In this document: positions 34,201 through 44,558 of the stretch, piece by piece | Numbering within the stretch: position 1 is the stretch's first letter | How the letters are laid out: each line of letters begins with the position of its first letter | Source of the DNA: Pelodera strongyloides | Taxonomy: Eukaryota; Nematoda; Chromadorea; Rhabditida; Rhabditidae | Assembly (NCBI GenBank): GCA_036852015.1 | Contig: JAANDG010000399.1 | Span: 1-64,000 of the forward strand | Direction of reading: 5' to 3' | DNA: 64,000 nt | Notes under the pieces: generated by a model | Seen by the model: only the letters and a program-made list of their open reading frames with translations | Told to the model about the DNA's origin: nothing | Databases searched by the model: none | Translations under genes and position numbers: made by a program

Positions 34201-36225
34201 TTATTTTAAAGTCAGTGCTATCATACGCAAGCGCTCACCTGTCTACAGTTTCCACTGTTTGAAAGCTTGGAACAAGAGTCGAGGCAGCTGCTTTCGCAAA
34301 CCTGAATGCATAAATAAATAATTCCGAAAAAATACTGCCAAAAGGACAAGCTCATTCCCAGAAGTTAGACATGCGCTATGGACTTCTCTACAGATGTTTA
34401 TTGCGGCGTGCTCGTGAAAGTGCTTGTACTTTATTTTCATGATATTCAATGTTTCTCTTTACCTTTTGACATGTGCTGGTTGAAGATCTAGGTACTGGCG
34501 TCGTTGTAGGAATCGCGTTTTCGGTGCAGATACATTTCGGTGGCGTTGGTGGAGAACAGGAGCAAACCATCTGCATTTAGTCTATGCAAGTGAATGTATG
34601 AAGTGAACAGACCACCGTTGACCACCATACTTGACAACAGAACGAACTACTAGCACTCTGCACAGTTGTAAGTATTCATAAAATAGCGATATAACATCTG
34701 GTTTTTGAATTTTTGGATAACTACATTCCCATATTTTGTTGCAAATGAATACAATTAGAATAAAAAATCGCAGTCATACACTATTTGGGTAGACAGTGTC
34801 CGACACACTTTTCAAGTACCGGTTGTTATTCAGCTTTAATGCCTCAGCAATCAAGAAATACCTCGGTATTGGAGGCGGCATGCGGTGACGGGATCACCTG
34901 ACAACTGCATTGCGGAGGTTGCCACGGCGTGCAATCACACGTCTGGCGTCGATTTCGCTCATTCCTCCGCACACTGCCCTTAATGACGAGGTTTAGATGG
35001 ATGTAGGGAGTAAAAGTAAAATGTATTTGTGTAGCCGCATAGTTTTGCTAGTTGGCTAACAACCCCCGTTTGTGCATATGTGAGTTTTATGGTACGCGAC
35101 TTTTGATATGCAAAATAGTTGTAATGAACACTTCTACAGATACCTTTCGTCCCAATGACTACACAAAACCTATAGAAAGAAAACGAAGTAAGCGCGAAAC
35201 TTTTAGAACACACTTTCTGAACTACTATTATCACATCATGATCTCATTCACACTGTAAAACTCAATTATTCCAACCCCCCCCCCCCCCCCGACATTCTGA
35301 AGTAAAATGGTTTTCCGGCGAAGCAAGATGAAAGTTTCTTTCTTGGCAACATTGTATTCTATATTCCAGAACGACTTGTTTGCATATTTGTTTTCGGGCT
35401 AATTAGCGATGCTAATGAACAAACATAGGCCGAAAAGAGCAAAGAAGCCGCTTGGCCAAACTATATGCAAACAACAAAGATCATATTTGCATACCGGAAT
35501 TTCAAAGGCGCAAATATGTAACTAGGGCCCAAAATAAGAAGCATTTATTCCAAGGCTTATCGTTTGAGATAGCTCGTGCATTGGCGGGCGTCTAAAATTC
35601 CCTTGTCTAAAGTGAACTATTCTACTGTGTGCGACGCACCTCGGAGCCTAAATTACGCAAAAATGAGCATATATTACATACAATAATAATAGGGAATGAA
35701 CAGTGTTCGTTTCAGAAACCACGTAAATACCGCTTTAAAATGAGAAGCTTAAAATTTGAAAAGTGGACGTGGATGTCAAAGTAATCGATGTAAATAGTTC
35801 AATTTGCGAGAAGCGCCAAGCTAATCATAGTCTCATACACCGTCGCCGTTTCATACACAGTACACCGTCGGGTTTAGCCGCGATCGTAATATCCGTTTAC
35901 GAGGGTCAGTCGAATTGTGAGGGCAAAAGATGTCTCTGTAGGGCAAAAGTCGGCCAATAGGTAACTTATGAAAAATCGGATGCCACACGATAAACAATAT
36001 ATAACATTTTATAACAAAGGTTATCTCAATTTACCTGTTGGCCGACTTTTGCCCTAGTGAGGAGCGGAAACCCTCTATTCAAAAACACAAATAAATCACA
36101 AATCACAAAAATAATATAAAATAAAAATGTCACGTCACTCGTTTCTCTCCTCTAATTCTCATCGGCGATGTGGCAAGCGACGAGGTGATAGCCAGCGTTA
36201 GCAGTAACAACGTCGAACTCCTCAT
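31272..36225 (-). CDS. Secreted Cys/Pro/Gln-rich protein, ABU-related repeat type
   Basis: Ten exons with consistent phase give about 460 residues: 36225-36139, 34978-34898, 34570-34463, 34301-34239, 34123-33995, 33799-33770, 33542-33477, 33204-33005, 32105-31787, 31571-31272. Exon 1 encodes a signal peptide (MRSSTLLLLTLAITSSLA). The mature part alternates Cys clusters spaced C-X3-C (CVPECMPECSVSC, CDQRCMPVCDIQC, CQHECSVQCEHQC) with Pro/Gln/Thr-rich linkers. Such clusters occur in nematode ABU/PQN and related extracellular matrix proteins, so a cuticle or pharyngeal lining role is plausible but unproven. It is the outermost of three secreted-protein genes on this strand. Exon 1 is 1.2 kb upstream and was linked by phase and signal peptide only; exons 6 and 7 are short. 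The final four exons are firm. Confidence 0.7.
31588..31662 (+). repeat. tRNA-like sequence in an intron
   Basis: GGTGGCTCCATGGTTAGCGC resembles a tRNA 5' half with box A. GCGTT and AACGC form a five-bp stem where an anticodon arm would be, and GAGTTCGAGTCT resembles box B. The acceptor and T stems do not pair well. It is most likely a tRNA-derived SINE or pseudo-tRNA, inside the last intron of the Cys-rich gene on the opposite strand. Confidence 0.45.
32173..32343. mobile_element. 171-bp near-perfect palindrome, family 1 subtype (copy B)
   Basis: Same length, TTAA junctions and arms as the copy at 10701-10871, and the more perfect of the two. It lies in intron 8 of the Cys-rich gene. Differences from copy A include paired CG/TA changes near the centre. 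Confidence 0.88.
32716..32984. repeat. Tandem duplication, one unit interrupted by a palindrome
   Basis: A unit beginning AGATCTATGGGATGCTCAGT and running through TTCTCATTGTGTCAACATAG occurs twice. The first unit is split by the 147-bp palindrome after its ATT; the second (about 32922-32984) is intact. Confidence 0.85.
32760..32906. mobile_element. 147-bp palindromic insertion with ATT target duplication
   Basis: Ends AGCCCGTATTCTCGGGTCGA and the inverse TCGACCCGAGAATACGGGCT. Arms also share GGAACGTTTCGTTTGGGA / TCCCAAACGGAACGTTTCC and ATGCAAATTT. ATT is present once in the intact neighbouring unit and on both sides of this insertion, so it is a 3-bp target duplication. Confidence 0.88.
33583..33668. 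mobile_element. Foldback MITE, family 1 (short 86-bp copy)
   Basis: The two arms, AGCGAAATACCGGCCGGTTT and its inverse, meet almost directly with only a few bases between. The internal family sequence is missing. It lies in a short intron of the Cys-rich gene. Confidence 0.8.
34682..34839. mobile_element. Foldback MITE, family 1 (degenerate copy)
   Basis: Left arm AGCGATATAACATCTGG then TTTTTGAA; right arm TTTTCAAGTACCGGTTG then TTATTCAGCT-TTAA. It lies in intron 2 of the Cys-rich gene. Confidence 0.6.
35708..35738. repeat. Solo arm of foldback family 1
   Basis: CGTTTCAGAAACCACGTAAA followed by TACCGCT-TTAA matches a right arm; I see no matching left arm within 250 bp. It lies in intron 1 of the Cys-rich gene. 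A poly-C run (about 35274-35290) is in the same intron. Confidence 0.5.
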
Positions 36226-36700
36226 TGTCCTCGTAATATGCCTCATCAGAAGGGAGTGAAGTAGTCGCCAAAGACTGTAATAGACTAAGGATGTGCGGGA
36301 GGCAGTCTTCTTTGTCACCCGGGCCCCGGGGCTTTTGTATCGTAGGCCTGGATTATCGGTCTTTGTTGCGGGAACAGCGAGACTGGAACACGGGATTTAC
36401 ACACCTAAAACAAGCGGCGACACAAAATTCACTAGACGGGGCGCGGGGGGAATTTTTGGACCGGGTGGGAGAGCGAACTAGAGAAAAGGGCGAAAAACCA
36501 TGCATCAGAATACATACATAGTTGATGCGTGTTGATAGACTTGAAGTTGTTTTTAAGTGTATCTATGGGAATATGTGATCGTTTGATTTTACATGCTCAA
36601 TGGAAGCTGAAAAGACATTCGATAATTAGACTGTAGTATTGTTAGTTGTTACTGTCTGTAGCAGTGTTTTTTCCGGGACATGACTACTTTACATCTCTGA

Positions 36701-36854
36701 CGGGGTTTCCAAGTATACCCAAAATTCGGTGTGATTCTGTCAATACTACCTTATCACTGCACGAAACTTGCATATATAATATGAAAAATTAAAAAAATAT
36801 TCTCGTGTAGTTCCAAGATACGGTAACTTTTCACCATACTTGGAAACCCCATTA
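36701..36854. mobile_element. Foldback MITE, family 3 (copy 2)
   Basis: CGGGGTTTCCAAGTATACCC on the left; ATACTTGGAAACCCCATTA on the right. The interior has AATTCGGTGTGATTCTGTCA and GTAGTTCCAAGATACGGTAA. Confidence 0.85.
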
Positions 36855-36998
36855 GTCTTAGAACTGATATAAGCTTATCAGGTTGTAGCGTCTTGACGTT
36901 ATTGCCCTGTATGGTTTGTTGCTTTACTTATTCGGCAAATTTTGTTGCTGGGGTAATTCAGGTACATTTTAGGTTTGCAGTCAGAGTGAACTTGTTTT

Positions 36999-37165
36999 AT
37001 GGTGTTTCCAAGTATCGCAAAATTCGGTGTTTCTGTCAATACTATCGTATTTCTGCACGAAATATATAACATGAAGAAAAAAAAGATTCTTGTGTAGTTC
37101 CAATATACTGTTCCTTTTTTTTCTAAGTTTTTTTGTAAGTTTTCCCCATACTTGGGAACCCCATT
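36999..37165. mobile_element. Foldback MITE, family 3 (copy 3)
   Basis: ATGGTGTTTCCAAGTATCGC on the left; ATACTTGGGAACCCCATTA on the right. It lies 144 bp from copy 2 in the same orientation and shares the same interior blocks. Confidence 0.83.
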
Positions 37166-37330
37166 ATGATTATTGAAGTGAAGTAACTTTGGGCTGCACT
37201 AACCAAGCGCAATGTTTCTTGACTTTGCTATGTGCTCAATCGCAGAGATGTAATTGTTCAAGACTGGACATTAAAATGCTAGCGTTTGGATAAAAAATGA
37301 CTCCTTTATTTCTTCATTATTAGCTTCTAA

Positions 37331-38249
37331 TTATTCAAATGTGGCGAGTTCGCCCTCCTTCAGTCCGGCGACGATGACAGCGTGGACGTGGTTGAAGTTC
37401 ATGTTGATGGACGAGTGACCGCCGTTAACCAGGCTCACCTACAAAGAACTCTTTTGAAGAAACACATCACAGCACACTAAAACGCACACGCGCGCACATT
37501 CACACTTACACATGACACACACACTGACACACACACACACGCACACACACATTCTATCTCTCTCTCTCCCTCTCTCTCTCTAAACCATGATCAAGTTAAA
37601 CTTAAAAGGCGTATCCACTAACCTGTCCCCATGGTGTGCTGAAGTCGGCAGGAGCGGCATTGTCTGCAGATCCAATAACAACTCGGACTCCGTTACCGTC
37701 AGAAGTCAACTCAATCGGCTCATCAGACCGGTTGTCCACCTAGAGTAGCAAGGTTCATGATAATTTCGTTTCCAGTCTGCACGTAGTATAGGAGGGACAT
37801 TTCCCCCGGGGAACTTTTACAAATATTATATGCTTTTTTTGTTATTGCCATCTACCTTTTTTAAAATAATTAAGACTAGAATTAACATACTGTCGAGCGT
37901 TTCATACGCTCATTTACTGCGAACTAACAATAAATACTTGGTGCAAAGCGATATACTTTAATCGTGCAAAGCGATATACTGTCGGTTTTTGAAACGTATG
38001 GTGGACACCTGATTCCCAAATGTTGTATGCAAATGAACGAAAATATCGCAGTTTTTGCGCGCAAAGCATGGGAATTACAGTCCCTAATAGGTTTGAAAAC
38101 CGGCTGTTATTCCGCATTAATACCAATGAACTTCTGGGATAACCTACGAAGAATGGGATTCCTCCCTCGTCGACGTTGGCCTTCTCGCCGGCGTTGACGG
38201 TGGTACCCAAGGCGTATCCGACAACGCAGAATAGCAGAACGAGCTTCAT
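37331..38249 (-). CDS. Small secreted protein of unknown function (108 aa)
   Basis: Three exons (38249-38148, 37739-37623, 37438-37331), all phase 0, encode 108 residues. The first about 16-20 residues (MKLVLLFCVVGYALGTTV) are a clear signal peptide. The mature part has no Cys and looks beta-rich, with VDNRSDEPIELTSDGNGVRV and HSSINMNFNHVHAVIVAG. I do not recognise the family. It sits between two Cys-rich secreted-protein genes on the same strand. Codon use is GC-rich compared with its introns, as in a well-expressed gene. An AATAAA signal (minus strand, 37310-37305) follows the stop by about 20 nt. Intron 1 holds a family 1 MITE and intron 2 a CA/CT microsatellite. Confidence 0.8.
37490..37583. 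repeat. (CA)n/(CT)n microsatellite
   Basis: CA-rich then CT-rich simple repeat in intron 2 of the 108-aa secreted-protein gene. Confidence 0.9.
37937..38120. mobile_element. Foldback MITE, family 1, with duplicated left tip
   Basis: GTGCAAAGCGATATACT occurs twice in tandem at the left tip (about 37941 and 37964), followed by GTCGGTTTTTGAAACGTATG. The right arm is GGTTTGAAAACCGGCTG then TTATTCCGCAT-TAA. It is in intron 1 of the 108-aa protein gene. Confidence 0.7.
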
Positions 38250-39598
38250 CTCACTGAAACTCGCAACGTTTGTGCACAGACGAAATAAAATCTACTTTAG
38301 ATCAAACCGCAATAATTAACAAGTGCAGCGAGTTCCTTAACCATTAGCAATTAGCTAATTATCTCCATAATAAAATGTTATACTTCATTTTGGTAGAAGA
38401 GAAAAACAACGGGTGAGTACGCAAACTAACTTATGTTCAGGGGTACAATAAATGATGCTTGGTAACACCGAAGTTTCAAGTACGGAGACAAAATGAAACG
38501 CACAACCTGAATTTCATAAAATGAAAATTTTTGGAAGAAAATTTGGGTGTGTTCTCGGGCATTTAGCCGCCCATTGCGCGGCATTTCTGCCAAAAAAGGG
38601 CCATCGCTTTTGCTTATAACCGAAAAAAGTGTGTCACCGAACCAGTGATACTCTCTACAACAAGATGGGCGAAAAATTGGGGATAGGTGCAAATCGTACG
38701 AACAATTTATCAAATTTGGAACGAATGTCGAATTTTAAACATGAGCAAACCGAAACACTAATTGATAGGTCAATAAAAAGAATAGTGTTTCTTTTTTGAA
38801 ATCCATGCTGACAAGTGATTGATCGTGTTTTTAATTGAGGAGATTGAGCAAAATAAAACAACCTTTGATTGGTTGGACTATGATGTACTTCGCTTTAAAG
38901 CGAAATAACTGCCGGTTTTTGAAACGCATCCTGGACAACTTAATTCTTACGCATGTATGCTAATTTACTCGAATTTATCTCTATTTTTTATTCTAATTTA
39001 TGTTCATTTGCAAAAACTGCATATGCACGCATGCTGGTCTACTCGCTGTGTTTCAAAAACCGGCCGGTATTTCGCTTTAAGTTTCTTGAATTGTGTATAA
39101 AATTAATCAGACAGATTAATTTATACACACCACGCAAATGTACTACCAATCTTTCTCAATAAAGCGGGAAGAGTTTTTTTTTTATACTTTTGCTGGTTAC
39201 TTTTTTTCATTATTAGAGATTTTTTGCGCTGTAATCTAAGCTGCTAGTGTAGCCCTGGTTATTAAATGTAAACTGTTCAACATTCTTTTTACAAGCTTGC
39301 TCTAGGATATGGCATGTATCTCTTTTTTTGCTAAATGTTTGTAAATGTTCATGTCCATGTCGCTCTTTTTTCTGAAATGTTTGTATTTTCTTTGCCGTGT
39401 TTTCTGAAGAATTGTCGTAAAGCTTTTCTATGCTGTGGCAAACCATTTTGATAATAAAGAACCCTTTATTAGCTTTAAATATAAACCAAGGTTATTTACA
39501 GATAGTTCAATCTATAAATTATTAAAGGCGCGTGACTTGGTCCTTGAAGCGAACGGCAAGTGACGTCACCGGCTGATGATGTACGATGACCTCATCAT
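38250..39598. other. Intergenic, one MITE
   Basis: No gene recognised. It holds a well-preserved family 1 element and the likely polyadenylation signal of the upstream ABU-like gene (AATAAA on the minus strand, 39470-39465). Confidence 0.55.
38895..39080. mobile_element. Foldback MITE, family 1 (well-preserved copy)
   Basis: TTAA-AGCGAAATAACTGCCGG on the left and CCGGCCGGTATTTCGCT-TTAA on the right, 186 bp. It has the full interior block (TTTATCTCTATTTTTTATTC, TTATGTTCATTTGCAAAAAC). One of the best representatives of the family. Confidence 0.88.
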
Positions 39599-41680
39599 TT
39601 AGGCACGGCAGCACGATCCTCCGCACTGAGAGTAGCCGGACGAGCATGAGCACTGGTTGGAGTTGTTGTTCTGGCAAGGGACGACAATCTGGGCGGCCTG
39701 CTGGCAAGTCTGCTGGCACGTCTGTTGGCACACGGGCTGGCACTGGACCTAAAATGGATGGGGTCAGTTCAATTCATCCATTTTTAACTTGATAAGGCCT
39801 TATAATAGTCACAATACAGCACAAAAAATCCAGATCGAGGCTGCGCATTGCAAGGGCATGCTCACAACCCATATAGGGGCCGTAAAAGAGAGATTACGCA
39901 TTTCAACTTAGAAGCGCATAAGTTTACGGTAGTCATTCACTCGATATAGAAGAACAACTCCTTACCGGGGGCTGGCACGTGTTCATGCACTGGCTTTGGC
40001 ACTGCTGCTGGCACTGCTGCTGCTGCTGCTGTTGCACAACGATGATCGGGGCGGGGGTGTTGCACGAGCCGGATGAGCAGGACGACTGGAAATTAAGCGG
40101 ATAAGTTGGTGGGCATTGTCTCATTGGCCTTTTGGATGTGAGGAATAGGAAATGGGTGTCAATCTCTGACCCAGTACCCAGGATTCAATCGACGCAAAAA
40201 ATGGCTGCCTATTCTGTAGCATGCATTTGTTCCAGTTCATCATTGGGATCTAGACGAACGTACATACACCTCAAGGCAGAGAATTAAGGTGAAGTTTACC
40301 TGGCAGGCGCTCTGGCACGAGTTGGAGCACGACTGAGTGCAAGATGGGGTAGAGCACTGAGACTGGCATGAGGACTGGCAAGCGGGCTGGCACTGCTGAT
40401 CAGCTGGGATCACGACGACGATTGGGGCGGAGGTGGTTGCAGGGCTGCAGGCCTAAAGAAGAGAGAATACAAACAAGTTGTATGCGTCTAAAGTAACTAT
40501 TAACTGCTAGAAGCGATGAAGTAGATGAAAATGTCTGATTATTCATGTGTTTCACATTAATTGAAATCAGTTAGGCTTCGGCAGAAATCGAAAAAGTAGT
40601 GAAAGAACCTACAGAGCTGCACGAGTTCTGGCATGAGCTCTGGCAGACTGGAGTGGAGCACTGGTTGGAGCAAGCATTGTTGCATGAGCTGGAGCACGAC
40701 TGCTGCTGGGCGGGCATCTGAGGAAAAATATATTTGGTGTACTGGTCTCTTTGTCGATGGTCAAACAAAAGACTCGTTTTCCCCAAAAAAAAAACGTTGT
40801 TTTCAGCTAGCACGAATATCATTTTGTAGTAAATAGACTGATAGTTGGTAGATTTCAAGAACTAAAAGCGGATAATGTGTTTGGTTTCGCCAGAAACGAT
40901 ATTTGTCAACCTAGAACATGGACTCAGAAAGCGCCCTCTCCCTCTTAATTGATGTCATTTGTTTTTCAAACATTTTGTTTTTTTTGTGTTGGCTTTTCTG
41001 CGCATCCCCTTGATCTAATAAATTATTATTCATTATTATTATACCTGAACAACTGTGATCTGGGGCTGCTGTTGTTGCTGGCAGTTGTTAGAAGGGCAGC
41101 ACTGAGGGCAGGATTGCTGCTGGCAAGACTGGGTGCACGAAGAGGTCTGACACTGGCTCTGGCACTGGTTCTGGCACTGGTTGCAGTCCTGCTGCTGAGG
41201 CATGGGCACGACGATCACCTAGATTATCGTTCTTTCCAAAAAATATTCTTAGGAATCCAAGTTGAGCTAATGTTGAGAATGCCATAAAGATCATGTGCAT
41301 GGTCATGTGCTTAAGCTTAGGCTTAGGCTTATGCTTAGGATCTACTGCTCGATTACCGCTTGAGAATGCAATAAATTATCTCAACAATCTTCAGAAAGCC
41401 AGTGCTTTCCAGCTGGATCACAAATCAAACATGTATTTTGTAGTGCGCAAAAATGTGGCGATTACAACATTCCTCTGTTTCCCTTGCGCACACAGTTCAA
41501 GTATGTTTACGGGCTATTTGAAACGGCAGAGAAAACAAAGAAAATAAGGAAGCGACCCGTTCGCGCCCAGCATTGGAAAGTGTATCATGTTTTTGTTTTC
41601 GTGTATGTAAATATAGCATGAACAGAGACCTACACTGGACTTGTTCGTGGGTACCCACCTATTTTAAAAATCGTTCTCAA

Positions 41681-41721
<41 letters not shown>

Positions 41722-42628
41722 CAGAAAGTTTTCATTCTACCTGTGGTTGTTGCTGGCACTGCTGCTGGCAAGATGAGGGGCACTGCTGGGAGCACTGTTG
41801 GGATTGGCACGAAGACTGACACTGTTGGATGCACACGGGAACGCACTACAAGTTTAGAGTAATTATACTAATTTGCAATTGCCTCACTGTTGTGTACTGT
41901 TGTGTACTGATTTACAATTTTTCTGTTTCGGCGCCCGAAATTGAAATTCGGTTATTGTAGCCATTCTGACAACGACACGCGATGAAGATGAGCAATCCAA
42001 AGTTGACGGTGGGAATGAACCTATGATCATGTGCTTAGGCTTAGGCTTAGGCTTAGGATCTACTGATCAATTACCTGAACTTGCTGTTGTTGACAGTTGC
42101 ATGAGCTCTGTTGTTGCTGGCATCCACATTGTCTGCGGGCTCTGATAACCACACCGCTCTCCTTGGGCTCCTCGGTCGGCTTGGGCTCCACGGTCGGCTT
42201 GGGCTCCTCGGTCGGCTTTTCCTCAACGCTCTAAATAGAAACATAATTAATTTATGTCTTTGGAACACAATAATTGTGCTACTAAGGCTAGACCAAACAC
42301 ATTAGCCTCATTAGCCTTAGGCTGAGCTAGCACATAGTAGCATGTAGCATGGTAAAGGTGTAGCATATTAGAAAGCCAGAAACGACCCTAAAACCTAATC
42401 TAAGCCAAAAACTTGGATTAGGTTTAGGGTAGTTAACCTAAGCCAGAAACTACCCTAACCCTAGTGCATTGAAATAGAGTTAAAGCAACACGTAATGCAT
42501 TATAAATTGCATTTATGGACAATGCGAAGAAATCTTATAATTAAAACATATAAAAAATAAAATATAAATACCTCAGCAGCGAGGGCGACAACAAGAAGGA
42601 AGGAGCAAAGGATTGCCTTGCGGTACAT
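39599..42628 (-). CDS. ABU/PQN-like secreted Cys/Gln-rich protein
   Basis: Eight exons, all phase 0: 42628-42572, 42230-42075, 41845-41741, 41218-41045, 40717-40613, 40452-40300, 40085-39966, 39748-39599. They encode about 339 residues. A signal peptide (MYRKAILCSFLLVVALAAE) fills exon 1. Exon 2 has repeats of EPKPTxEPKPT and a possible RARR cleavage site. The rest is arrays of C-X3-C repeats rich in Gln and Ser (QCQSQC, SCQNSC), separated by hydrophobic APIIVVQQ and APIVVVIP spacers. These features match nematode ABU/PQN proteins, in C. elegans linked to the pharyngeal cuticle and induced when the unfolded protein response is blocked. Every repeat exon is symmetric, so exon duplication explains the growth of the gene. 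Function here is inferred from family only. Confidence 0.85.
41301..41357 (-). repeat. Interstitial TTAGGC-type tract in intron 3 of the ABU-like gene
   Basis: CTTAGGCTTAGGCTTATGCT plus flanks ATCATGTGC... and AGGATCTACTG. The flanks match the tract at 42023-42074, so the two are copies of one unit. Confidence 0.75.
41690..41720. repeat. (GA)n microsatellite
   Basis: GA dinucleotide run just inside intron 3 of the ABU-like gene, 21 bp from the exon 3 donor. Confidence 0.9.
42023..42074 (-). repeat. Interstitial TTAGGC tract at the intron 2 donor of the ABU-like gene
   Basis: Three to four perfect TTAGGC units (GCTTAGGCTTAGGCTTAGG) preceded by ATGATCATGT and followed by ATCTACTGATCAATTAC. 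The end of the repeat unit is the 5' splice site itself (GTAATT on the minus strand). Confidence 0.8.
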
Positions 42629-43100
42629 CTTTGTGCTGATTGGGGGGAAATGCGAGTGCTCGATGAGTTTCTGAGACCGCATCCGCGCTTAAATGGGACC
42701 CGTTGCGGAATGGGTGGCCGCGCCCCTTGACACACATACGCGCGCTCATCCGGAAGCGGATGAGGGGGTATAATTATCACAGAGGTCTAGAGAGAGAAAC
42801 CGCCGAGAGACTAATTAACCCAATGTGGATAATGAGATTACGAGAGAGCGAGAGACTAGTAAGCAACACTGAAAAATGAGAGAATTAGAGAATAAGAAAG
42901 AGAGTATAATATAAATATGCACAATGACGTAAGCAAGGGTGGAACAGGGCAAAGATTATCTATTGTGTAATCAGTGTAATCAGTGATTTTTTTGCCAGGG
43001 ATCATTTTGATTATGATATAGGAGAACCAGAACCAGTACTTGTAAGATGAAGTGTAAATTTGCAAAGTCGCAGCATGGTTGGTTTCATGTTTGTTCTTAT

Positions 43101-43240
43101 AATGGGGTTTGCAAGTATCCCAAAAATTCGGTGTAGTTCTGTGTCATTGTTACCGTATTTCTGCGCGAAACTTTAAAAAAAAAAATTAAAAAACATTCTC
43201 GCCAATTTCTAAAATAAATTTTCACCATTTGGAAACACCA
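43101..43240. mobile_element. Foldback MITE, family 3 (copy 4)
   Basis: AATGGGGTTTGCAAGTATCC on the left; a degenerate ATTTGGAAACACCAT on the right. Interior AATTCGGTGTAGTTCTGTGT shared with copies 2 and 3. Confidence 0.75.
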
Positions 43241-44404
43241 TGAGCCCATGACCCATGACCATGAGCGTTTTGTTCAACAATATATTTTAATCACTATGTG
43301 CATGTTGAATACCTATCAGTTCTCAACTGTAATTGTTCGAAGTAGGGAGAACACTTTAGGAATCCGACCATCTTGAAACCATTTCCAGACTCGTTCACAC
43401 GTTCACAGCAAACTATTTGAAAGATAAAAAAAAACGTATACCCTTTCTGATACGCATACATGGCAAACAGACAAGAAATACAACAACATCATATGTGTTT
43501 TTTATATACCGTTTCATCATGAAGCTGTTTGAAAATATGCTTTCCGCCGCCAAACTTTCCGCTCTGGGTTGATTGGCTCTCACAAAATACTGACCTCAAC
43601 GAGCAGTACTTTTACAAGAAAATGGGTGAACCCATTTGGTGACGGTTCACTGGTTTTTTCGTGGACCAGCCCATTTGGTGACCTCTTCGTGACCATGTCG
43701 TGACCAAATTCATCGAAACCCGTCATCAACTGGTCACCATATGATCACGAACCAGTCGTCGTTTTTTTCGGTAAAAAACCGATTTGTGACGGTTTTTCTG
43801 TGGTTTAGGCAATTATTCCGTTTTCCTCTCTTTAGAAAAATATGGCGTAGTCTTCCAGTTCCTATTATTTTTGTATTCTTCTGTTTATGTGACTCATTGG
43901 CTTTTTTACTTACTCTTGCAACAAGCAAGTTTATCATTTGCCGCTAACAAACTGGACACTTTTTGTTCTTCGTCAAATATATAAGTGAATCATAGTCTTT
44001 GCAAACACTCATATGCGCACTTGGAGTCACATAGAAACCAGTCGGAAGAAACTACCGGCCAGAAAATAAAGAACAATAAAGATAATAAAATATCTCTATC
44101 TTTCTCTCTCTCGTTTCCCCCTCTCTCTCTCTCTCTTCTCCAAAACACGCAAAAAAAAACATAAGAAACTATATTTTAATTCAGTATTCGTGGTCTTTTA
44201 GGACCTCCTCCTAATTTAACTGTATCTCATCCGAAACCAGAAACTACATAAATTGGGGTTATATATATGAGCATCTGGGTTGAGGTCTCTCTCATTGTCA
44301 GCACTTTCCGCTCACATAGAAGTCATCCGAATACGCTACACACCAAACATATAATATCGGATGAGATGTGATTCCATCACAACGGGGATACCTTCTCGTA
44401 AATG

Positions 44405-44558
44405 TTATAAGGACCGGTTTTTGAATCGTTTGACTTATGACTCACAACTGTAGTATCTTGTGTTCTACGTAAATGAATACAATTGGGTCAAAAATCGCGC
44501 ATTATCGCGCAGTTATTTGCCTGCACTGTTTCAAAAACTGGTCGTTATGCCGCTTTAA
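44405..44558. mobile_element. Foldback MITE, family 1 (degenerate left arm)
   Basis: Left arm TTATAAGGACCGGTTTTTGA; right arm TTTCAAAAACTGGTCGTTAT then GCCGCT-TTAA. Confidence 0.65.

Larger units (their letters stand above)
36226..37330. other. Intergenic with two family 3 MITEs
   Basis: This should contain the promoter of the Cys-rich gene. No core promoter motif is clear. A GC-rich block at 36310-36480 has open frames with no known domain. Two family 3 elements sit at 36701 and 36999. Confidence 0.5.

Noticed and set aside
36130..36521. Open frames in the GC-rich block on the plus strand near 36291-36521
   Set aside because: No domain, and they overlap the signal-peptide exon region and its promoter; no support for a gene.
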